This document shows, in pieces, positions 8,696 to 16,913 of a stretch of 64,000 nucleotides of DNA (position 1 is its first letter; every line of letters begins with the position of its first letter). Location: the NCBI RefSeq assembly GCF_001730285.1, contig NZ_MIJZ01000001.1, positions 434,001 through 498,000 on the forward strand, given 5' to 3'. The position numbers were made by a program, and so were the translations under genes. Below the pieces are notes generated by a model that worked only from the letters and a program-made list of their open reading frames with translations, was not told the DNA's origin and did not search any database. The DNA is from Enterococcus ureasiticus (GTDB taxonomy: Bacteria > Bacillota > Bacilli > Lactobacillales > Enterococcaceae).

Positions 8696-9244
8696 ATGAA
8701 TAAAAAAAACTCAACGACATCCATTGTATTAGTTGGATTATTTGCTGCATTGACGGTTCTTGGAACAATGATTAAAATTCCTATGCCCACTGGGGCTTTT
8801 GCTCACTTAGGTAATTCAGTTTTACTGCTGGCAGTACTTTTGATTGGCTACAAAAGAGGTGCTCTAGCTGGGGGGCTAGGTTTTGCAATTTTTGATGTTT
8901 TAAATGGTTTTGCTGCTGAAGCTCCTTATTTTATTCTAGAAAGCTTTATTGTTGGCGGTGCAGCAGCATTGACGATCTTATTTTTCCATCAAAATATCGA
9001 TGCTATTTGGAAAATCATTGTAGTTGCTGCTATAACTGGGATTGCCAAAATCATTATGACTCAAATAAAAAATACTGTAATGGGGCTTCTTGCAGGTGCA
9101 GACTTTAACGTATCTTTCGCTAGTGCTTTATCGAAATTACCTGCTACTTTCATTAATGTAGCGACAACCATCGTTATTGTGACACTTGTTTATTTCCCTT
9201 TAAAAAAAGCAATGAACATCATCTTTACAAGACAATCATTTTAA
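8696..9244 (+). CDS. ECF transporter S component, predicted for vitamin B6
   Basis: A 182-residue membrane protein of the ECF S-component type with about six hydrophobic helices. The first carries the family's ALTVLGT-type stretch that contacts EcfT. The PTGAFAHLGNSVLLLAVLLI segment and GYKRGALAGGLGFAIFDVLN follow the pattern of the PdxU-like/ThiW-like S components. The gene follows the kinase with its own GGGAGTGACAGA site and shares its terminator. Substrate is inferred only from the kinase and regulator beside it. EcfA, EcfA' and EcfT would come from elsewhere in the genome. Confidence 0.8.
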   Translation: MNKKNSTTSIVLVGLFAALTVLGTMIKIPMPTGAFAHLGNSVLLLAVLLIGYKRGALAGGLGFAIFDVLNGFAAEAPYFILESFIVGGAAALTILFFHQNIDAIWKIIVVAAITGIAKIIMTQIKNTVMGLLAGADFNVSFASALSKLPATFINVATTIVIVTLVYFPLKKAMNIIFTRQSF

Positions 9245-9261
9245 TTATTTGTATAAAAAAG

Positions 9262-9305
9262 GCGAGGCAAAACGAAATATCCATTTTGCCTCGCTCTCTT
9301 TTTTA
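9262..9305. terminator. Bidirectional terminator between convergent genes
   Basis: Perfect 11-bp arms GCGAGGCAAAA/TTTTGCCTCGC with a T run on the plus strand and an A run on the other side. It serves the S-component gene and the HAAS-domain gene. Confidence 0.88.
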
Positions 9306-10286
9306 TTCATTTTTACTAAATATACTTTCCAGGATGCCAAAAGCGATCCCAGCTATTGGAAAGATAATCCAATTTGTACCCCAATTTCCCAATAGAAATC
9401 CTTGGTATAAGAAAATTGCAACAATAATTGGCCAATAAATTTTTTCAAACAGTTGAAACCAAACTGGTTTTTTACGGTCACGTTCAGCCTTTGCCCTTGG
9501 TCCTAATTTTCCTTCATCTGAAATAAAATAAGTTTGTTCAAGCATTTTAGTGAAACTTCCCATGATCACACCACCAAAAATGAAAAAGAAAACGCCGAAA
9601 GAAACAAGAACTAATAAACACGCAATACCGAAAAATTCATAAACCTCTGAATTATATATTTCTGAAAGTACCACTAAAGGAATCACAGATAAAATGCATA
9701 ATGCTACTCCAATAACTATACAAATAATAAATGAACGTTGAAAGGCTTCTTTTCTCTTTTTAACTTCATTTTTCACTTGAATTGAAATAAATCGATCATT
9801 CAGTTTTTTATTAAAATTAGCCATACTAGTACCTGCAATAATAAATAAAGGAACACCGATTGCTGCGCCTAACAAAACAAATAATAACCCGAAGCTTTCA
9901 CCCAAGGACTCACCATATAAAGTCATAAATCCAAATAATGCCGCAACACCCAATAGGATAACCATCACCCCTAAACCAATTAAAGTAGCTCCTCTTCTAC
10001 GTACTTTAATAAAATCAATGGTTTCCTCCAAAGAGATGCTATCAAGTTCATACCCTTTTGCATTGATAAAATCTTGTTTTATATTCATTTCTTCTACTAA
10101 TTCATCAATTGATCCAAACTCTGAAATCACACTTCCGATTGCTTCATTTTCAGATTTCCCTTGTTTTTTTAAATCCTCATATCGATCTTCTGCACTTGCT
10201 AGTAGATCCTCTTTCAATTGTTTTGTCTGGCTTGTTTCAGCTATTCCTAAAAATAAACTGTCGATATAATCCTGAATAGTTTTCAT
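9303..10286 (-). CDS. HAAS-domain (DUF1700-like) multi-pass membrane protein
   Basis: 327 residues. The N-terminal 80 form a soluble helical HAAS-like domain (MKTIQDYIDSLF ... LLASAEDRYEDLKKQGKSENEAIGSV ... FGSIDELVEEMN), which in relatives accompanies PadR repressors. Then come about six membrane helices in three pairs, with a charged middle loop around KKRKEAFQ. The start codon overlaps the stop of the PadR gene by one base (TAATG), so the two are translationally coupled. Function is not known; proteins in such PadR-HAAS pairs have been tied to envelope stress responses, but nothing in this sequence names a substrate. Confidence 0.75.
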   Translation of the reverse strand: MKTIQDYIDSLFLGIAETSQTKQLKEDLLASAEDRYEDLKKQGKSENEAIGSVISEFGSIDELVEEMNIKQDFINAKGYELDSISLEETIDFIKVRRRGATLIGLGVMVILLGVAALFGFMTLYGESLGESFGLLFVLLGAAIGVPLFIIAGTSMANFNKKLNDRFISIQVKNEVKKRKEAFQRSFIICIVIGVALCILSVIPLVVLSEIYNSEVYEFFGIACLLVLVSFGVFFFIFGGVIMGSFTKMLEQTYFISDEGKLGPRAKAERDRKKPVWFQLFEKIYWPIIVAIFLYQGFLLGNWGTNWIIFPIAGIAFGILESIFSKNE

Positions 10287-10615
10287 TATTTTTCCTCCTT
10301 GATAAAGCGCTCAACGACTTTTTTTGTTAGTATCCATTCTGCTATTTTTTCTTCTAAATATTTTTTGCCAGTCATTGTGATTTTATAGTAAGTTCTTTTT
10401 TTACCATGTGTGATTTGTCCTGGAAAAGATTCAATAAATCCATTCTTTTCCAAACGGTTAAAGGCAGAATACAATGTCGTTTCCTTAATCGAATAATTAT
10501 TTTCTGAAATTTCCGTGATTCTTTTAGAAATTGCGTAACCATAAGAATCACCTTCCTGCAATACAGATAAAATAAATGTATCATTATACCCTCTGATTGC
10601 ATCACTGCCAATCAT
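10286..10615 (-). CDS. PadR-family transcriptional repressor
   Basis: 109 residues of the PadR family: an N-terminal winged helix (FILSVLQEGDSYGYAISKRI ... TLYSAFNRLEKNGFIES) with the wing at HGKKRTYYKIT, then a short C-terminal dimer helix. GGAGGTGATTCG precedes the ATG. It is the first gene of a two-gene unit and likely represses itself through the long palindrome over its promoter. The inducing signal is unknown. Confidence 0.9.
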   Translation of the reverse strand: MIGSDAIRGYNDTFILSVLQEGDSYGYAISKRITEISENNYSIKETTLYSAFNRLEKNGFIESFPGQITHGKKRTYYKITMTGKKYLEEKIAEWILTKKVVERFIKEEK

Positions 10616-10652
10616 CGAATCACCTCCAATTACTTCATCTGACGTACTACGT

Positions 10653-10690
10653 CTGTCGTTGTAATAATCATAACACTATTACTACGACAG
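10653..10690. promoter_or_regulatory. Palindromic operator over the PadR promoter
   Basis: A 38-bp imperfect palindrome bounded by CTGTCG and CGACAG, with inner halves TGTAATAAT and ACTATTACTA. On the minus strand it covers a candidate promoter: TTTACC, 17 bases, then TATGAT. The position and symmetry fit autorepression by the PadR dimer. Confidence 0.7.
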
Positions 10691-10710
10691 GTAAAGTAAA
10701 AATAATCAAA

Positions 10711-10744
10711 AATAAAAAAAAGAAGCGTAAAACACGCTCCTTTT
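10711..10744 (-). terminator. Terminator of guaC
   Basis: On the minus strand GAGCGT-GTTTT-ACGCTTC forms a short stem followed by eight T residues. Confidence 0.8.
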
Positions 10745-10754
10745 CTAGGTTTGA

Positions 10755-11732
10755 TTATATTGTATCGCCATTAAAAATTGAATTTTTCACAATTACATAA
10801 TCCACTTTACGAATGGCTTCAAGATCACGACCACCCGCATAAGAAATTGAAGATTGTAAATCTTGCTGCATTTCTGTAAGTGTATCAGCTAAACTGCCTT
10901 TATGTTGAATCCAGATTTTCTTACCTTCAACATTTTTCTTTTCACCTTTTTGAAATTCAGAAGCACTACCAAAATATTCTTTATAGACAACGCCATTTTC
11001 TACTTTTGTTTCACCTGGAGATTCTTCATGACCTGCAAATAGTGAACCGATCATCACCATAGTTGCGCCAAAACGAACTGATTTTGCGACATCGCCCGGT
11101 GTACGAATTCCGCCATCTGCAATAATGGGTTTTCTAGCAGCTTTTGCGCACCAACGTAGTGCCGCTAATTGCCAACCACCAGTTCCAAATCCTGTTTTGA
11201 TTTTCGTGATACAAACTTTACCGGGACCGATTCCGACTTTTGTCGCATCCGCTCCAGCATTTTCTAATTCTCGAACAGCTTCAGGTGTCCCGACATTTCC
11301 AGCGATAACAAAAGTATCAGGTAAATGTTTTTTCAAATGTTGGATCATATTGATCACTGCATTGGAATGACCATGTGCAATATCAATCGTTACATAATCA
11401 GGTACCAAATTACGTTCTGCTAATTCTTCTACAAAACCATATTCAGCTTCTTTCACACCAACACTAATAGATGTAATCAAACCTTTAGCGTTCATTTTTT
11501 CAATAAATGGAATTCGAGCATTTTCATCAAAGCGGTGCATGATATAAAAATAATCATTTTTCGCCAAAAATTCCGCAATTTCTTCATCAATAATCGTCTG
11601 CATGTTAGCAGGTACGACTGGCATTTTAAAAGTATGTTTCCCTAATTTCACTACTGTATCACATTCAGAACGACTGTTCACGATACATTTGTTTGGAATC
11701 AACTGGACATCTTCGTAATCAAAAACTTTCAT
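10755..11732 (-). CDS. guaC: GMP reductase
   Basis: NADPH-dependent deamination of GMP to IMP, returning guanine nucleotides to the common pool. The 325 residues begin [18 protein letters not shown], typical of the Gram-positive GuaC2 class, and the catalytic cysteine loop [17 protein letters not shown] lies near residue 170-186, followed by [14 protein letters not shown]. The ATG sits after AGGAGGCAGTATAGT; a longer open reading upstream is rejected because the promoter and PurBox-like sites fall inside it. It has its own strong promoter although the permease and guanine deaminase genes lie upstream on the same strand. Confidence 0.95.
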   Translation of the reverse strand: MKVFDYEDVQLIPNKCIVNSRSECDTVVKLGKHTFKMPVVPANMQTIIDEEIAEFLAKNDYFYIMHRFDENARIPFIEKMNAKGLITSISVGVKEAEYGFVEELAERNLVPDYVTIDIAHGHSNAVINMIQHLKKHLPDTFVIAGNVGTPEAVRELENAGADATKVGIGPGKVCITKIKTGFGTGGWQLAALRWCAKAARKPIIADGGIRTPGDVAKSVRFGATMVMIGSLFAGHEESPGETKVENGVVYKEYFGSASEFQKGEKKNVEGKKIWIQHKGSLADTLTEMQQDLQSSISYAGGRDLEAIRKVDYVIVKNSIFNGDTI

Positions 11733-11771
11733 ACTATACTGCCTCCTAGTAAGTTCTAATAAAACACGCAA

Positions 11772-11806
11772 AAACACGAACATTAAACAGAATATAGTTC
11801 GCATTT
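11772..11806. promoter_or_regulatory. Pair of inverted PurBox-like sites in the guaC leader
   Basis: AAACACGAACATT (11772-11784, plus strand) and AAATGCGAACTAT (11794-11806, minus strand) match the Firmicutes PurBox AWWWCCGAACWWT at 11 and 12 of 13 positions. They face each other with about 15 bases between the cores, the geometry of PurR sites. They lie between the -10 and the start codon. Confidence 0.65.
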
Positions 11807-11821
11807 TCGAACACCTATGCT

Positions 11822-11850
11822 AATTTACACTATTTATATGCAAAAGTCAA
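11822..11850 (-). promoter_or_regulatory. guaC promoter
   Basis: On the minus strand TTGACT, 17 bases, TAAATT, followed by the PurBox pair. Confidence 0.75.
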
Positions 11851-11885
11851 AGGTAAATAACGAAAAATATACCAATGTGAAGATC

Positions 11886-11898
11886 ATCGTTCGTGTTT
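11886..11898 (-). promoter_or_regulatory. Third PurBox-like site upstream of the guaC promoter
   Basis: The minus strand reads AAACACGAACGAT, sharing its first ten bases with the sites at guaD and at the second NCS2 permease. It lies about 36 bases upstream of the guaC -35. Confidence 0.55.
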
Positions 11899-11925
11899 TG
11901 AGTGAATAGGCATCTTTCTGCTATT

Positions 11926-13296
11926 TTATACGGCTTTTATTTCCTTTTGTTCAATTATTGGCTCTTCTATTTTTTCGTTAGGCAATAAGCGATTTAAAAG
12001 AATTGCGGCAATCGATGCTGTTGCTACAGATGAGCCAAAAAGATATTGTAAAAATTGTGGCAACGATTGAATAAACTCTTTAGGAATCAACGTTAATGCG
12101 AGTGTTAAAATCATTGGGATCGCAATCACATACATGTCTTTTTCACTTATTTCAACATCTTTAATCACTTTAATTCCACTAATTGAAATAATGCCACAAA
12201 CAATGACAAACACACCGCCAATCACAGGAGCAGGAATCGAAGATATCAACGTTGACAATTTACCTGATAAACCAAAAATGACAAACCAAGCCCCAGCTGC
12301 TACGAATACTTTTTTGCTAGCAACACCTGTGATCGAAATGATTCCGGCATTTGTTGAATAACCTGTAACAGGCGTTGTCCCTAATAATGACGAAATAAGA
12401 CAACCAATCCCCTCACCTATAACGCCTCTATTGATATTTTCATCCGTTAACGGTTCTTCACAGACATTACTGACTGCAAACCAGGTACCTGTTGTTTCAG
12501 CCATTAGTACAACATAAATAATGACCATTGTTATGATTGATGATAAATCAAACGAAAGATGGAAATTTACGAATGCTAATTGTGGAACACTGATTAATGA
12601 TGCATTTCCAACTTGAGATAAATCAAGAACACCCATAAAATGAGCCGCTAAACTGCCAATAACTAAGGCTAAAATAACAGAAGAAATTCTGAAAATCCGA
12701 CCTTTCCCTGGAAAACGAGATCCGATCATCGCAAACAAAACAAGCGACGCTGCTGCTATTACTGCAAGTAAAATGTTTTGACCTAAATCTCCTGAAGCCA
12801 TAAAAACATTATCATTCAATGCAACAGGCATTAGTGATAAACCCACAATAAAAATAATCGTGCCACCAACGATGGGGGGGACAAAGGCTTTGATCAAACG
12901 ATTAAAAATCCCTGTTACGCCTAAAATAATAACTAACACAGCCCCAATCAAACTTGCACCTAATACTGCTCCCCAACCATTACCATTTTGACTATTCGCA
13001 AAATAAATACCAGCAACCGCCCCGATCGGGATAAACGATGGACCTTGTGCAACAGGTAGTTTCATGCAAAAATACGATTGAATAATTGTAGCAAGCCCAG
13101 CCGCTATAAAGGTCGATTGGATCAACGCTGAAGATTCTTTTGTTGTCAAACCAATAAGTGATGCAATGATAAACGGCACCACATACACATCCATCGCTAA
13201 AACATGTTGAATTCCTAAAAGAGCTGATTGTCCGATTGATAAATCATCATTCGGTCCTACTGTTAATTTTGACGTTTTCGCTTGCGCTTCTGCCAT
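11926..13296 (-). CDS. NCS2/NAT-family purine (xanthine- or uracil-type) permease
   Basis: 456 residues with about 12-14 membrane helices of the nucleobase:cation symporter 2 family (COG2233 type). Seen: LGIQHVLAMDVYVVPFIIAS near the start, PVAQGPSFIPIGAVAGI (about residue 83, the TM3 QGPSF motif), and AETTGTWFAVSNV with TTPVTGYSTNAGIISITGVASK in TM8-TM10, where substrate contacts lie. It follows guaD with the start codon one base past the guaD stop, which points to guanine or xanthine transport. The substrate is inferred from context. Confidence 0.88.
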   Translation of the reverse strand: MAEAQAKTSKLTVGPNDDLSIGQSALLGIQHVLAMDVYVVPFIIASLIGLTTKESSALIQSTFIAAGLATIIQSYFCMKLPVAQGPSFIPIGAVAGIYFANSQNGNGWGAVLGASLIGAVLVIILGVTGIFNRLIKAFVPPIVGGTIIFIVGLSLMPVALNDNVFMASGDLGQNILLAVIAAASLVLFAMIGSRFPGKGRIFRISSVILALVIGSLAAHFMGVLDLSQVGNASLISVPQLAFVNFHLSFDLSSIITMVIIYVVLMAETTGTWFAVSNVCEEPLTDENINRGVIGEGIGCLISSLLGTTPVTGYSTNAGIISITGVASKKVFVAAGAWFVIFGLSGKLSTLISSIPAPVIGGVFVIVCGIISISGIKVIKDVEISEKDMYVIAIPMILTLALTLIPKEFIQSLPQFLQYLFGSSVATASIAAILLNRLLPNEKIEEPIIEQKEIKAV

Positions 13297-13297
13297 T

Positions 13298-14674
13298 TTA
13301 TGCTTGCACCTCTACTTCTTTCGTATTTTTGTCGTGAACTTTTTCCCCTTGAATCCAAACTTCATCAATGTTTTCTGGGCGAGACAAATAAAGAATTTTT
13401 TGGAAAATAGTCATCAACGGTTCATCTTTCGAAAAAATTGGTAACTTTTTACTATCGACAAGTTGAACATCCCAAGCATAGCCAACTTCTAGTTTTCCTA
13501 TCGGTAAACTCAATGATTCCCCGCCGCCAGCTGTTGCTAGATAAAAAGCTTCGTTTAAAGTAATACTTGCACCCGAAACACCACGTTTTTCGCTACAACA
13601 ATCTTTATCGACACCGTCTTCCAACATTCGGGATGACATGACTGCTTGTCTAATATTATCAAATAAACTTGGCGAAAAACCACCAGAAATATCGCTGCCT
13701 AACCCCGTTTCTACTTGAAAGTCATTTAACAATCTCGCAATCGGTGTTACAGCATTGCCAAAATACGCATTAGAAATCGGGCAATGTGCAACAGCCGTTC
13801 CTTTTTTAGCAAATAAATCCATATCTTCATCTGACAGAAAGCCACAGTGTGCCATAACAGCTTTTTCTGTAAGTAAACCAAAATCATTTAACGCAAAAGC
13901 ATCGTTTTTACCAAAACGCTCTTGAACAAATGAATGGGCCCAATCGCTTTCACTACAATGAGATTGGATATGAACATCATACTTAGCAGCCAACGCGCCT
14001 AAACCTTTTAAAGAATTATCAGTACAGCTTGGAATAAAACGAGGCGTTACAACTGGATAGACGCCTTGAGGTGTTCGCTTGTTTAATTCAAGTACCTCTT
14101 GAATAAATAATTCTGTTTCAGCTAGTGCTTCATCCGTTGTAGCATCTCGATAATAATCAGGATTTTGTTCTTGGTCGTCCATTACGACTTTACCAACCAA
14201 ACCTCTTTGGCCTTTTTCACTGCAGATTTCTGCTAATCTCAAACTAGATTTACGATGAACTGTTGCAAAATACAAAGCTGTTGTTGTTCCATTTTTTATT
14301 AGTTGTGAAACTAAGTCTGAATACACTCTTTCCGCAAATTGTTCATCGGAAAATTTGGCTTCTAGTGGAAACGTATACGTATTAAGCCACTCATATAACG
14401 GAAGATCAAGCGCTGTTCCAGTTTGCGCCCATTGAGGAGCATGGATATGAAGATCAATAAAACCAGGCAGAATATATTGTCCCTGAGCTAATTCTTGAAA
14501 TTTATTTTTTTCCGAATATTCTTGAATAATGGTTTTATAGTCTTTTTCTTCAGGAGAAATAATAGCGCTGATCATCCCTGTTTCTGAGATACAAAATAGA
14601 CAATTTTCGAAAACTTTGACATTTTTTGAATCAATACTTGAAAATGCTGTTCCCTTTACGACAAATTTAAACAA
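13298..14674 (-). CDS. guaD: Guanine deaminase
   Basis: Hydrolyses guanine to xanthine and ammonia; zinc amidohydrolase of 459 residues. Metal motif PGFIDLHIHAPQW (about residue 72), the SHCSESDW region (His near 237), MAHCGFL, and GLGSDISGGFSP with the catalytic aspartate (about 328). The best start is TTG (MFKFVVKGTAF), 8 bases after AGAGGAG; two upstream ATG codons lack ribosome sites and one overlaps a PurBox-like sequence. It forms an operon with the NCS2 permease, whose ribosome site lies within the last codons of guaD. Confidence 0.93.
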   Translation of the reverse strand: MFKFVVKGTAFSSIDSKNVKVFENCLFCISETGMISAIISPEEKDYKTIIQEYSEKNKFQELAQGQYILPGFIDLHIHAPQWAQTGTALDLPLYEWLNTYTFPLEAKFSDEQFAERVYSDLVSQLIKNGTTTALYFATVHRKSSLRLAEICSEKGQRGLVGKVVMDDQEQNPDYYRDATTDEALAETELFIQEVLELNKRTPQGVYPVVTPRFIPSCTDNSLKGLGALAAKYDVHIQSHCSESDWAHSFVQERFGKNDAFALNDFGLLTEKAVMAHCGFLSDEDMDLFAKKGTAVAHCPISNAYFGNAVTPIARLLNDFQVETGLGSDISGGFSPSLFDNIRQAVMSSRMLEDGVDKDCCSEKRGVSGASITLNEAFYLATAGGGESLSLPIGKLEVGYAWDVQLVDSKKLPIFSKDEPLMTIFQKILYLSRPENIDEVWIQGEKVHDKNTKEVEVQA

Positions 14675-14717
14675 AATAAATGCTCCTCTCATAACGATAC
14701 AAATAACATTATATATA

Positions 14718-14730
14718 ATAATTCGCATTT
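14718..14730 (-). promoter_or_regulatory. Weak PurBox-like site near guaD start
   Basis: The minus strand reads AAATGCGAATTAT, one base away from the guaC site AAATGCGAACTAT but lacking the final C of the CGAAC core. It is about 50 bases from the better site at 14781, so not in the usual paired spacing. Confidence 0.35.
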
Positions 14731-14780
14731 ATTCTATATTTTTTCTTTAAACATCCTTAAAAAGTATTTCGAAACACCCT

Positions 14781-14793
14781 AAACACGAACGAT
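14781..14793 (+). promoter_or_regulatory. PurBox-like site upstream of guaD
   Basis: AAACACGAACGAT, sharing the AAACACGAAC core with the guaC and second-permease sites. A partial partner, TTTCGAAAC, lies 12 bases to the left. Confidence 0.6.
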
Positions 14794-14811
14794 TATGCAT
14801 TTAGAACAAAA

Positions 14812-14848
14812 AAAGTAAAACAAAACGTACAATGTTTTGTTTTACTTT
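14812..14848 (-). terminator. Terminator of the small membrane protein gene
   Basis: 15-bp perfect arms AAAGTAAAACAAAAC/GTTTTGTTTTACTTT with a 7-base loop, followed by T residues on the minus strand. The stop codon of the gene lies within the stem. Confidence 0.85.
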
Positions 14849-15222
14849 ATAAAATTCGATTTATCATTTAGCTTTTTGTTTTCTTCCTCCAGACGATCGA
14901 TTTTATCATGAAGCCCAGCAATCGCCTTTTGTAGTTCATCATGCATTTTATCGTGTTTTTTGTGCAATGTCGATAAGCTATGATGGATAAGCGTACCGCT
15001 TCCTGCTGCCAAGGAAGCGCCTAAAGCACTCAAGACATTCGTATAATTTCCTAGAATCAACTGGACATTAGCGGATGGCTGTACATTTTTCAATAAAGGA
15101 ATCCACATTGTTAAAACAGCAAAAACAATTAAATAGAAAAAAAGAAATAGATAAATAAAAATCGAAATTTTACTAGACAATAGTGCTGGAATTTGTTCTA
15201 AAAACTGATTAACTTTTTTCAT
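14842..15222 (-). CDS. Small membrane protein with C-terminal coiled coil, function unknown
   Basis: 126 residues, family not recognised. Residues about 18-43 form one strong membrane helix and about 56-78 a weaker Ala/Gly/Ser-rich second one (LSALGASLAAGSGTLI). Residues about 84-120 are a charged heptad-like stretch (HKKHDKMHDELQKAIAGLHDKIDRLEEENKKL) typical of a cytoplasmic or surface coiled coil. The start follows AAGGAGTCGACCAAAA. It is divergent from the MBL hydrolase across a region with a perfect 14-bp inverted repeat. Confidence 0.7.
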   Translation of the reverse strand: MKKVNQFLEQIPALLSSKISIFIYLFLFFYLIVFAVLTMWIPLLKNVQPSANVQLILGNYTNVLSALGASLAAGSGTLIHHSLSTLHKKHDKMHDELQKAIAGLHDKIDRLEEENKKLNDKSNFIK

Positions 15223-15250
15223 TTTTGGTCGACTCCTTTTCTGACTTCTT

Positions 15251-15294
15251 CTTTTGATATACTACCTTTATTATGATTGATAGTATATCAAAAG
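15251..15294. promoter_or_regulatory. Perfect 14-bp inverted repeat between divergent genes
   Basis: CTTTTGATATACTA and TAGTATATCAAAAG with a 16-base centre. It has no T run that would make it a terminator, and it sits about 30 bp upstream of the small membrane protein gene, so an operator or a paired promoter element is more likely. A second, 8-bp repeat TTATCGAT/ATCGATAA lies just to the right. Confidence 0.5.
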
Positions 15295-15438
15295 TAAATT
15301 ATCGATACTTTCACTATTAAATCTATATTTTTGACCTGATCGATAACAATCAGATAAAAGAACAGCACTGCCTTTTGATTCTGAGTAAAATTGAGTTATA
15401 CTTAGAGAAGAATCATACTTACTAGGAGGCAAATGACT

Positions 15439-16065
15439 ATGCTGAAAATCGAACGAATCCAAACCGGCGTTATCCAAGAAAATTGTTACTTAATTTATAA
15501 TGAAACGAACCTATTAATCATCGATCCGGGAGCTGAATCGGAAAAAATTGCCGCTTTGATTGAAAAAACGGGTAAAAAACCGATTGCTATTTTACTAACA
15601 CATACACATTATGATCATATCGGTGCTGTTGAAGAACTCCGCCACCAATACAACATTCCTGTTTATGTTAGTCCATTAGAACAAGAATGGTTATCTAACC
15701 CTGTTCTTAACTTATCTGGCTTAGGTCGTCATGACGATATTGCTGATATTATCGTTCAACCTGCTGAAGTAGAATTTGAGCTGACCGATTATGATTTGGG
15801 CGGAATGACCTTTTCCGTTGTACCAACACCTGGACATTCGATTGGCAGTGTGAGTTTTGTGTTTGATGACTTTGTTGTCACAGGAGATGCTTTATTCAGA
15901 GGAAGTATCGGCAGAACTGATTTACACACAGGCGACATGCAGCAATTGCTTCACAGTATCAACACCTATCTTTTCACGTTACCAGATGAATTTCCAGCTT
16001 ATCCCGGACACGGCGACGCTACTACAATTGAACACGAAAAGAAAACAAACCCGTTTTTTAACTAA
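15439..16065 (+). CDS. MBL-fold hydrolase (glyoxalase II-like, YqgX type)
   Basis: A 208-residue metallo-beta-lactamase-fold hydrolase. Metal ligands: THTHYDHIG (HxHxDH, about residues 54-62), PTPGHSIGS (His near 133), GDALFRGSIGRTD (Asp near 153) and YPGHGDAT (His near 194). The compact length lacks the C-terminal domain of true glyoxalase II, as in bacterial YqgX/YcbL proteins. Of two ATG codons two codons apart, the second lies 8 bases from AGGAGG and is preferred. A histidine-phosphatase gene follows 43 bases downstream. The substrate is not known. Confidence 0.87.
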   Translation: MLKIERIQTGVIQENCYLIYNETNLLIIDPGAESEKIAALIEKTGKKPIAILLTHTHYDHIGAVEELRHQYNIPVYVSPLEQEWLSNPVLNLSGLGRHDDIADIIVQPAEVEFELTDYDLGGMTFSVVPTPGHSIGSVSFVFDDFVVTGDALFRGSIGRTDLHTGDMQQLLHSINTYLFTLPDEFPAYPGHGDATTIEHEKKTNPFFN

Positions 16066-16108
16066 AAATGAGAAGTGGTTATTTAGCTATTAAAGGAGGA
16101 AATAGGAG

Positions 16109-16810
16109 ATGAACGAACCAACTACGCTATACATCATCCGTCACGGTAAAACGATGTTCAATACAATCGGCAGAACTCAGGGTTGGTCAGACACACCTTT
16201 GACTAAAGATGGAGAAAAAACAATTCATTATTTAGGTCTGGGTTTACGAGATACTGATTTCAAAGAGGCCTACTCTAGTGACAGCGGACGTGCAATGCAG
16301 ACAGCACGCATCATTTTACAAGAACATCAACATGGTGCAGACATTCCTTATGGTACCGATAGCCGCATCCGCGAATGGTGTTTCGGTTCTTTAGATGGCG
16401 GTTATGATGGTGAACTTTGGGGTGTTGTCCCTAGGATTTTAGCTTTTAAAAACTATGAAGACATGATGACCAACAGAATCAGTTATAAAGATTTGGCTGC
16501 TGCTATCATCGCTGCGGACACGGCAAATTGGGCAGAACCTTATGAAACAATCCGTGAACGAGTTTGGAGCGGTTTTGAAGATATTGCCCACCATCGAGAA
16601 AAAAATGGCGGCGGCAATGTAATGATCGTCTCACACGGGTTGACGATTTCATTTTTAATGTCATTGATCGATAATAGTTTACCCATGCAGATAGGTCTTG
16701 AAAATGGTAGTGTGACTAAACTGATCTATGAGAATGGTAAATTTACGATCGACACGGTCAATGATACCCACTATATTGATAATGGACGTGACATTGCATC
16801 CACTAACTAA
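16109..16810 (+). CDS. Histidine phosphatase family protein (phosphoglycerate mutase-like)
   Basis: 233 residues. The phosphohistidine motif LYIIRHGKTMFN is at the N-terminus (His near residue 12), with SDSGRAMQTARII, the acid region RIREWCFGSLDGG (about 86) and the second catalytic histidine in MIVSHGLTISF (about 176). This is the broad-specificity branch, and the true substrate cannot be told. Its start follows AGGAGGAAATAGGAG. It probably shares a transcript with the MBL hydrolase and ends at a strong terminator. Confidence 0.88.
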   Translation: MNEPTTLYIIRHGKTMFNTIGRTQGWSDTPLTKDGEKTIHYLGLGLRDTDFKEAYSSDSGRAMQTARIILQEHQHGADIPYGTDSRIREWCFGSLDGGYDGELWGVVPRILAFKNYEDMMTNRISYKDLAAAIIAADTANWAEPYETIRERVWSGFEDIAHHREKNGGGNVMIVSHGLTISFLMSLIDNSLPMQIGLENGSVTKLIYENGKFTIDTVNDTHYIDNGRDIASTN

Positions 16811-16817
16811 ACTTTCA

Positions 16818-16868
16818 AAAATAAGAGTGTGAGAAAAAACAAGTTTTGTTTTCTCTCACACTCTTATT
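16818..16868. terminator. Bidirectional terminator
   Basis: Arms of about 16 bp (AAATAAGAGTGTGAGA with its complement) close a U/A-rich loop between the convergent phosphatase and murR genes. Confidence 0.85.
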
Positions 16869-16913
16869 TCTGCTGATTATTTAATAGACACAATCAACAA
16901 TGAATATACTTTT

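Noticed and set aside
10755-14728. Single long purine operon from guaD through guaC
   Set aside because: guaC has its own strong promoter and PurBox pair; guaD and the permease form the coupled pair, with read-through possible.
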